In this document: positions 58,163 to 64,000 of the stretch, piece by piece
Layout: each line of letters starts with the position of its first letter
Numbering within the stretch: position 1 is the first letter of the stretch
NCBI GenBank assembly: GCA_011319805.1
Contig: SJRY01000234.1
Location: 744,001-808,000 of the forward strand
DNA length: 64,000 nt
Direction of reading: 5' to 3'
Origin: Macrocybe gigantea
Taxonomy: Eukaryota > Basidiomycota > Agaricomycetes > Agaricales > Callistosporiaceae
Translations under genes and position numbers: made by a program
Notes under the pieces: generated by a model
The model's input: the letters and a program-made list of their open reading frames with translations, nothing else
Told to the model about the DNA's origin: nothing
The model's database searches: none

Positions 58163-58473
58163 TCAGAACAGGAGTTTCGAGTTTAAGTGGGTGGCCACCT
58201 TGCAAAGAAGAAATATTTGCCGACCTTGCTCCCACCTCCCAACCGACACGACTCTAATTTCCTGATCATATGGCAAACTCTAGTAGCACCAGCAGCAGCA
58301 GCGTAAACGACACATTCGTTTGCGCATTAAGCATTATACATTATACCCCACTCGTAGTAGTTATTGACTACATCGCATCACCTGACCATCTAAAAACGGA
58401 AATAAGTTTTGGGAGATCTCCCAAGCGTTGCCCAAGGACCGGCCGACCCGTCACTCATCTTCATCCTACTCCC
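58163..58473. promoter_or_regulatory. Divergent intergenic region upstream of the BCAT gene
   Basis: About 310 bases, including an AGCAGCAGC-like short repeat near 58280-58305. It probably contains promoters for the aminotransferase and the unknown gene to the left. Nothing else recognised. Confidence 0.35.
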
Positions 58474-60217
58474 ATGTCCTTCAGGCTCCTCAGTCGGCTT
58501 CACGCGTCTCTTGGAGTCCTTGGAAAGCAATGGCCACCATTAAACAGGAATACCCGGTGGATGAGTGCAACACCTAAACTACCTGACATAGAGGTCCGCC
58601 CCTCCATAATCTTCGTGTTAATGTCTACTGAACTTGTCTTTCTTGCAGGCTGCGAAGCTCGAAATCGTTCAGAAGTTAAATCCTACGACACCCCCGCCAT
58701 CTTCTTCTCTCGTTTTTGGTCATACTTTTGTGCGCCAATTGTTCGAGATGCGCGGCCTGTCCTAATTATCGGAACATTTCAGACCGACCACATGTTGACT
58801 ATACCATGGGAAGGGAAATCAGGATGGGGCGCGCCTCGTATAGCTCCCTGTCCGTACACTTCCGTCCACGTCGTTCGCTACGCCAGTCTCACCGGCTTGT
58901 ATCTCTAGACGGACCTCTTGCGCTGGAACCAAGTTCCACCGTCCTCCATTATGCCCAGACTTTATTCGAAGGTTTGAAGGCCTATAGACAAGACGACGGG
59001 AAAGTGACTCTATTTAGGCCGGATATGAACATGAAACGTATGAATACCAGTGCTCAGCGCTTAGCATTACCAGTACGTCTCCTCGACTTCGATAAACTTT
59101 TTTTGGGTAACTCATCTCCCCAGGCCTTCAACGGAGAAGAACTGCTGAAGCTAATCAAGGAACTTGTACGGCTTGACAAACACTGGATTCCCAGAGAACC
59201 TGGTCACAGCTTGTACATTCGACCCACACTCAGTGCGTATTTAGGGAAAACATTATTATTGTTCTTCTATCTTCCTCATTTTATGCCACAAGTCGGTACT
59301 CAAAGGGCAATTGGTGTTGGTCCGCCGACCGAGGCGCTCCTTTTCGTCATCCTCAGTCCTGTAGGACCCTATTATCCCAAAGGATTCAAGCCAGTGGCGT
59401 TATACGGAACTACGGAGTACATCCGGGCGGCACCTGGTGGTATGCTCAGACAGCCAAGACAATCCTCCCTTGGTCTTAACCCGTTCGTGCAGGAACCGGA
59501 GCCTACAAATTGGGTGTAAATTATGCTCCTGGTGTTTTACCCCAGAAACGAGCCGCTGCACGCGGGTACGTGCAGAACCTGTGGCTTCATGGTCCTGAAC
59601 ATTACCTGACGGAGGTGAGGTCCATGTCACACTCCCTTTCAAGTCGCATAATCCTATTCCGTTGTGTTAGGTCGGCACAATGAACATGTTTGTTGTGTTC
59701 CGCCGGGAAGATGGGAGTAAGTCCTGGTGCAAGTGCTATATCTCTGGTGATTTTAGTCTAAACTCCGAATAACAATAGCCACCGAACTTGTCACTCCACC
59801 TTTGGATGGCATGATCCTTCCGGGCGTCACCCGCGATTCGGTGCTTGCCCTTGCTCGCGAACACATCGCTGGCATCAAGCGACTACCAGACCTGGCTGAG
59901 GACTTGGTTGTGTCGGAGCGGCCAGTAAACATGAAGGAGGTGAAAGAGGCCTCAAGGAATGGGCGGCTTGTCGAGCTCTTTGGGTCAGGTAAAGTCATTT
60001 TTGGATTCTTATCGTGCACATGTGGCTGACACATCGGAATGTAGGGACCGCTGCTGTCATCAGTCCAGTGGACAGGATAGGGTACTTGGGTGAAGACGTC
60101 CATATCCCAACAGGACCCGATGGCATGGGTCCCGTCTCTCGACCTATCTGGACAGAGTTGGTTGGCCGCCAGACTGGCAAAATCCCAAGCAGCTGGAGTG
60201 TGGTTGTGTCTGAGTGA
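58474..60217 (+). CDS. BAT1: Branched-chain-amino-acid aminotransferase (mitochondrial type)
   Basis: This PLP enzyme makes leucine, isoleucine and valine from their 2-oxo acids, or degrades them. The start at 58474 (MSFRLLSRLHASLGVLGKQW) provides an Arg-rich mitochondrial leader. Conserved blocks: LVFGHTFTDHMLTIPWEG, WGAPRIAPYGPLALEPSS, LHYAQTLFEGLKAYR, VTLFRPDMNMKRMNTSA, LDKHWIPREPGHSLYIRPTL, FVILSPVGPYYPKGFKPV, GGTGAYKLGVNYAPGVL (PLP lysine in YKLG), WLHGPEHYLTEVGTMNMFVV, LVTPPLDGMILPGVTRDSV and VFGSGTAAVISPVDRI-like LFGSGTAAVISPVDRIGY. About ten exons; all joins are in frame and no indels were found. It ends SSWSVVVSE at 60217. Mitochondrial versus cytosolic isoform is judged only from the leader. 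Confidence 0.92.
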
Positions 60218-60395
60218 TATCTTGAATACGCTTATATCTGTCTTGTGTCAATGCATCAGGTGGTTGAATGCTTTGGGGAATTGAGGGCAAAAAAAGATGA
60301 CATGACAGGTGAAGGCTGCATGATGCCTTTCTTTTGCTCTCTGTCCTTTTTTTTGTCAATGCCTCAGATGATACAAGGGGGGAATTGCCCCATTA

Positions 60396-63206
60396 TTATA
60401 GCATGCCCATGCCATCTTCACCATCTACGTCTTCACCCCAGCCGCTCGTCACTACCTCCTCTTCTGGTAAGTTACTGCTAGGAGATGTCGGGTTGGAATG
60501 CTGCACAGCTGAATCACCACTGGCCATCTCTGGAGCTGTCGTGTCCAAGAAATTGGACGTTGCAGAACCCGAACTACCAACTTTAGGCATGTACCAGAAT
60601 ATTTGCAGGGATCCCACTGAGGGAATGTTGGTACCCTTCGCTAGGCCCTAAGATGACACTATCAGTGGACCATTGGCGTAGCAACGGCGGCGAACGGACC
60701 TGCTCTGCAGCGGCGCGAGTCTTGAAAGAAACCAGAGCATCACCATTTCCGGTAGCCTCCACTGCTTCAACCTGACCTGTCGTCTGTCAGAGTCCTTGAT
60801 GTTAACACTGACGGGCCAATGCAGATATATGAAGTAACCGACCTCATACCACTCCCTCAAAGGCTGTAAAGAGTTTCCCGAGACATTTCTGATGAGGAGT
60901 TTCCTGGGACGATTGTCAAGTTTCATACTGGGACGCCCGATAGGCCCGCCACGCATCGTTCCGCGATAATAACCGCGACTCCCTCGCCCACGTCCTCGGT
61001 ACGGACGACGGGAACCGCCATACGTAGGTTCTTGTTGTGCGTCAGAAATGCCCAGTCGTGCAGCCTTTAGCGGGAAAAAGAAAGGTGGTCAATCTGCTGG
61101 GCGGACGCCGGGAGCGAATATAATGCCTACCTCCGCCTTTAGTCGTTCCAACTTCGCTCTCAATTCCTCAGTGCTTTCTCCGCCCTCACCATCACCGGAG
61201 GCATTATGCATCTCTAGCTCTTTGTCTAGCCTCTCTTTCTCCCTGCGTTGGAGGTCGTTCAACTTTGGGGCTGTAGTATCTGGCTTGCTAGGACTAGCCG
61301 CTGGCACAGGTGCGGGTTTCATTTCTTCTCCAAGCTTGCGCAGACGTGCTAGTATTTCTTTCTTCTCATCAGGCGTGGCAGTCTCCAGCGAAGCCATCAA
61401 TGACTTTTGTTCCGCTATCTGTTTTTCGAGAAGTTGCTGTTTTGCCGCGAGCGCTAGTGCACTGCTCGATGCTGTCGTGGAGGGTTTTCGGCTGGCCGAG
61501 GAATCCGAAGGAGCTGCGGGACGAGATGATTCTTTCGACATGTTGGCCACTAGGGGAGCAGAGGCCGCCAACATCCTCGCCCCAGCTTGACCATGACCCT
61601 CCATAGGTCTATGCCAAAACAGCTTCACGAAACGGTTACCAAAGACAGCGTCCTCTGATTTCCAAGCGGCATACGCCTCCTCATGCGTAGAAAAACTGAT
61701 CAAGGCCTTGGCATTGGAGGCGTCGATGGCAACGTTCGTCACCGTACCAAATCGCTTGAACCAGTCGTTGACTTGTTCAAGGGACAGCTTGTCCTCCGGT
61801 ATTTTCTCGACAACGAGCGTTCTGTCATTGCGCCGCTCGGGACGGAAGGCGTGCGCATCGCCTCCGAAAATTCCACCTCGGTGACCACGAGGTGGCGGTC
61901 GGTGGCCAGGGTAACTTCTGGGTGCCTCCGTTTGTTGACTCGATCCCATGTCCATGGACACATCCATGGTCATGTAATTGACCTGACTATTGATTCCCAT
62001 GGGCGGAGCACCTGCGAATCCGTTTTGCTCATAATAGCCTTGTTGTAGAGCTTGTGAAGGCGAATGTGATGATTGGGATTGAGACTGAGGACCAGTTCTT
62101 TGTTTCAAATCGGAGGAGAAGTTAGGTGTCAAGTCCTGGATGACGGGGAGCTCCCCAGATGTATGAGTTGTCTGCACAACCTGAGTACCGTCGTCTTGTT
62201 GTATACGCGGTAGGAGCGGTGCCCGTTGGGGCGGGCGCCGCATGTCCATCCTCGCCTCATGGGGGTCGTAAGCGACACTCGGCCCACTCATTCCAAAGGG
62301 CATTGCTCCGGGGAAGATTGGCATAAAAGGCAGACCGCCAGGTAATGGAGGGCCAGGCATGGGATAGAACGGACCAGGGACTACAGCATCCTCGCCATGA
62401 CTGTATTTACACATGGCACCCCTTGCACAATACCCATTATCTAGAATAGCGGTCAATCCGGGAAAACAGCAAATGCTGAGGACGCACTATAATAGTCCCT
62501 GCAAATCCCCCTCTTTTGGTCCGGTGGTTGGTATCCCCGGGGACGACGATTCCCGTCGTATGTCTCCATGCCTTCACCATAACCACTCTTGTCTCTCCGC
62601 CCCCAGCTGCCAGTTGACCTAGTCTCAATACGACCGCCCTGTCCTTCGCCGTATCTCGAAAACTGCCCTTCAGAGCTAAGGCGTGGGCCTTTGGCTGGAG
62701 GTTGTTCGTCCCTATTATCTTCTTCGCTGCCTCGTTTTCGGTTCCGCTCTGGCGGAGTTGTTCTGGAGGGCGAGAGAAGACCATCCAGGGGGATCGGGAT
62801 GCCAGTATCTAGGGCTTTGGGATCAAAGTCTGAGGTCGGAGAAGATGCGGAATATGGAAGGTAGGACTTTGTCCTCAGGACGGTGAATAACGTATCGACA
62901 AAAGATGCACATTCTGTAAATAATTAGAATGAGGATTTGCTATAGAAAGGGAGACACAATTGGCGTACCTTTCTCAAGAAATTCATCCAACTGGACGGCA
63001 AGCTCTTTCCTCATTTCCGGTTCGGGTACATTGTGCTTTAAGAGGGCAAGTATGTAGTCGGCCAGGGCGCCTGGCTCTGCGTCGCATCTGAAGGCAAAAA
63101 AAGGTTGGTCAAACGGCACAGATGCGGAAATTGGACCATACATTGGTTCAAGTGTCCTGACTAGCCAAGGCTTCAGATGAGCGGCGGAGGCTGGATCCAA
63201 AATCAT
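60396..63206 (-). CDS. RBM26/27-like RNA-binding protein (PWI-like, CCCH zinc finger, RRM)
   Basis: Proteins of this type act in nuclear RNA surveillance and mRNA export. The start at 63206 gives MILDPASAAHLKPWLVRTLE, and a PWI-like helical region follows (CDAEPGALADYILALLKHNV, RKELAVQLDEFLEKG). A charged disordered region leads to a single CCCH finger (C-DYYSNGYCARGAMCKYSHG). A Pro/Gly-rich stretch precedes RRM1 (RTLVVEKIPEDKLSLEQVND, KALISFSTHEEAYAAW). A long helical region (KQQLLEKQIAEQKSLMASLE and LRKLGEEM) follows, then an Arg/Gly segment and a second RRM (RKLLIRNVSGNSLQPLREWY, VEAVEATGNGDALVSFKTRA). The C terminus is acidic (GWGEDVDGEDGMGML), stop 60396. Around seven exons, no frame breaks. 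This is the domain order of animal RBM26/27. Confidence 0.85.
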
Positions 63207-64000
63207 GATGTTGCGCTCCCGTGCGAGGGGAACGGCCAGTGCTTATTTTGAGGCAAGAGGAAATGAGAGGAATGGAGGCTGGGCGTCGCCGCTGACAACG
63301 AACTCAACCACCTCCATTGACCAACCAAAAACCAGAATTTTCCTTTGTAAGCAATCGGCAAATTCCGCATTCACTACCTGAATTTACGTAATATAGACCA
63401 GGTCCACAATAAACATACGAGCAGATGGTCGAATTGAAATGCATTCACAAAAGTTTGGCTAGTTCGACGACATTCAGATGCATACAACATGGTCGTAGAA
63501 AGGAACGACAGGGAAATCACGGAATTCGGCAAAACATTACGGCCAAGATGGTTGTCTCAGTCTCCGGATCGGTCCTAGCGAGAGCATGCTAAACACTCTT
63601 GTTGTTCCTATCAGCGTTCCCCGAGTCATCGGCGATATCAACTTGACTCGGGAACTCGAGCTTGTGACTATATCGTGGGAATCGATGGAGTTGAGATCCT
63701 GACCACGATGGGTAAGACAGCGACGACAAGGGATGGCGTGACAGACGCTAGGATAGGCGAGCAGCATGACACAAGACATTGTCGGCCGAGGAGATGTTAG
63801 GCCGAGAACGTACGGCAGCCAACGGGTACACGATGGATAGCAGTCGCAAGTCGCGGCAGTTAATGGTTAATGACAGCAACCGATGAAGCGTGATGCATAT
63901 GTGACACGCAACACTGATGATGTGTGGTATGCGTTACAGCAGAGGAGAGATCCAGTTGAGGGTGGGAAGGAAAGGTGAAGACATGGTAGCAGGAAGCCAG
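63207..64000. other. Right-end region with no supported gene
   Basis: About 790 bases. The left part should be the promoter and leader of the RBM26-like gene. A minus-strand frame (63537-63779) is rich in Ser and Arg but shows no domain or clear splice partner. Nothing else can be supported here. Confidence 0.3.

Noticed and set aside
58280..58305. AGCAGCAGC repeat before BCAT as a CRISPR-like or satellite array
   Set aside because: Only a few imperfect trinucleotide units, with no spacers; ordinary microsatellite.
61048..61590. 180-codon + strand frame, Ser/Ala-rich
   Set aside because: It is antisense to the charged helical region of the RBM26-like gene; the Ser-rich composition is the mirror of Lys/Glu/Ala codons.

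Overview
The window is nuclear DNA from a filamentous basidiomycete fungus, most likely an Agaricomycete. Genes are packed closely on both strands and are cut by many short introns of about 45-60 bases with GT...AG ends and CTNA(A/T)-type branch sites. Microexons are common. Gene content (CBM1-bearing GH3 beta-glucosidase, Imp1, Pub1, Atg16, Ypt7, septin, NAD-dependent saccharopine dehydrogenase, fungal-type Osh protein) is fungal. The cellulose-binding beta-glucosidase suggests a plant-litter or wood decomposer, but that is inference. I saw no tRNA, rRNA, CRISPR array, plasmid or phage feature, and no convincing transposon.

Layout from left to right: an unrecognised protein running off the left edge (-); ELP4 (-) head to head with the mitochondrial peptidase IMP1 (+); TTC1-like TPR protein (-) head to head with a short-chain dehydrogenase (+); LYS1 (+); a Ser/Pro-rich unknown (+); IES1 copy A (-); tiny TIM8 (+); a lysophospholipid acyltransferase (-); an AAAP amino-acid transporter (-); an F-box/LRR-like protein (+); a giant Ser-rich alpha/beta hydrolase (+); IES1 copy B (+); a MIT-domain protein (-); a septin (-) head to head with mitochondrial MSH1 (+); mitochondrial aconitase (-); CBM1-GH3 beta-glucosidase (-); OSH3-like oxysterol-binding protein (-) head to head with 6-phosphogluconate dehydrogenase (+); ASNSD1-like asparagine-synthetase-domain protein (+); prohibitin 1 (+); PUB1/TIA1-type RNA-binding protein (+); ATG16 (-) head to head with YPT7 (+); a single-pass membrane protein (-) head to head with a PXA-domain protein (+); two unknowns (-); branched-chain aminotransferase (+); an RBM26/27-like RNA-binding protein (-).

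Functional threads: mitochondrial biogenesis and quality control (IMP1, TIM8, prohibitin, MSH1); amino-acid metabolism (LYS1, aconitase, BCAT, ASNSD1-like, AAAP transporter); endolysosomal and membrane traffic (YPT7, ATG16, PXA, OSH3, MIT protein); chromatin and RNA (two IES1 paralogues, ELP4, PUB1, RBM26-like). Six gene pairs are divergent with only 50-185 bases between start codons.

Two points stand out. First, two diverged copies of the INO80-complex subunit IES1 lie about 10 kb apart in opposite orientation. Second, a dozen conserved genes carry one-base reading-frame breaks, often at homopolymer runs, that look like consensus errors rather than decay. I found no clearly new biological system; the most unusual coding architecture is the alpha/beta hydrolase whose catalytic domain is split by a long disordered insertion. 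Exon boundaries were read by eye, so gene spans are more reliable than individual exon ends.
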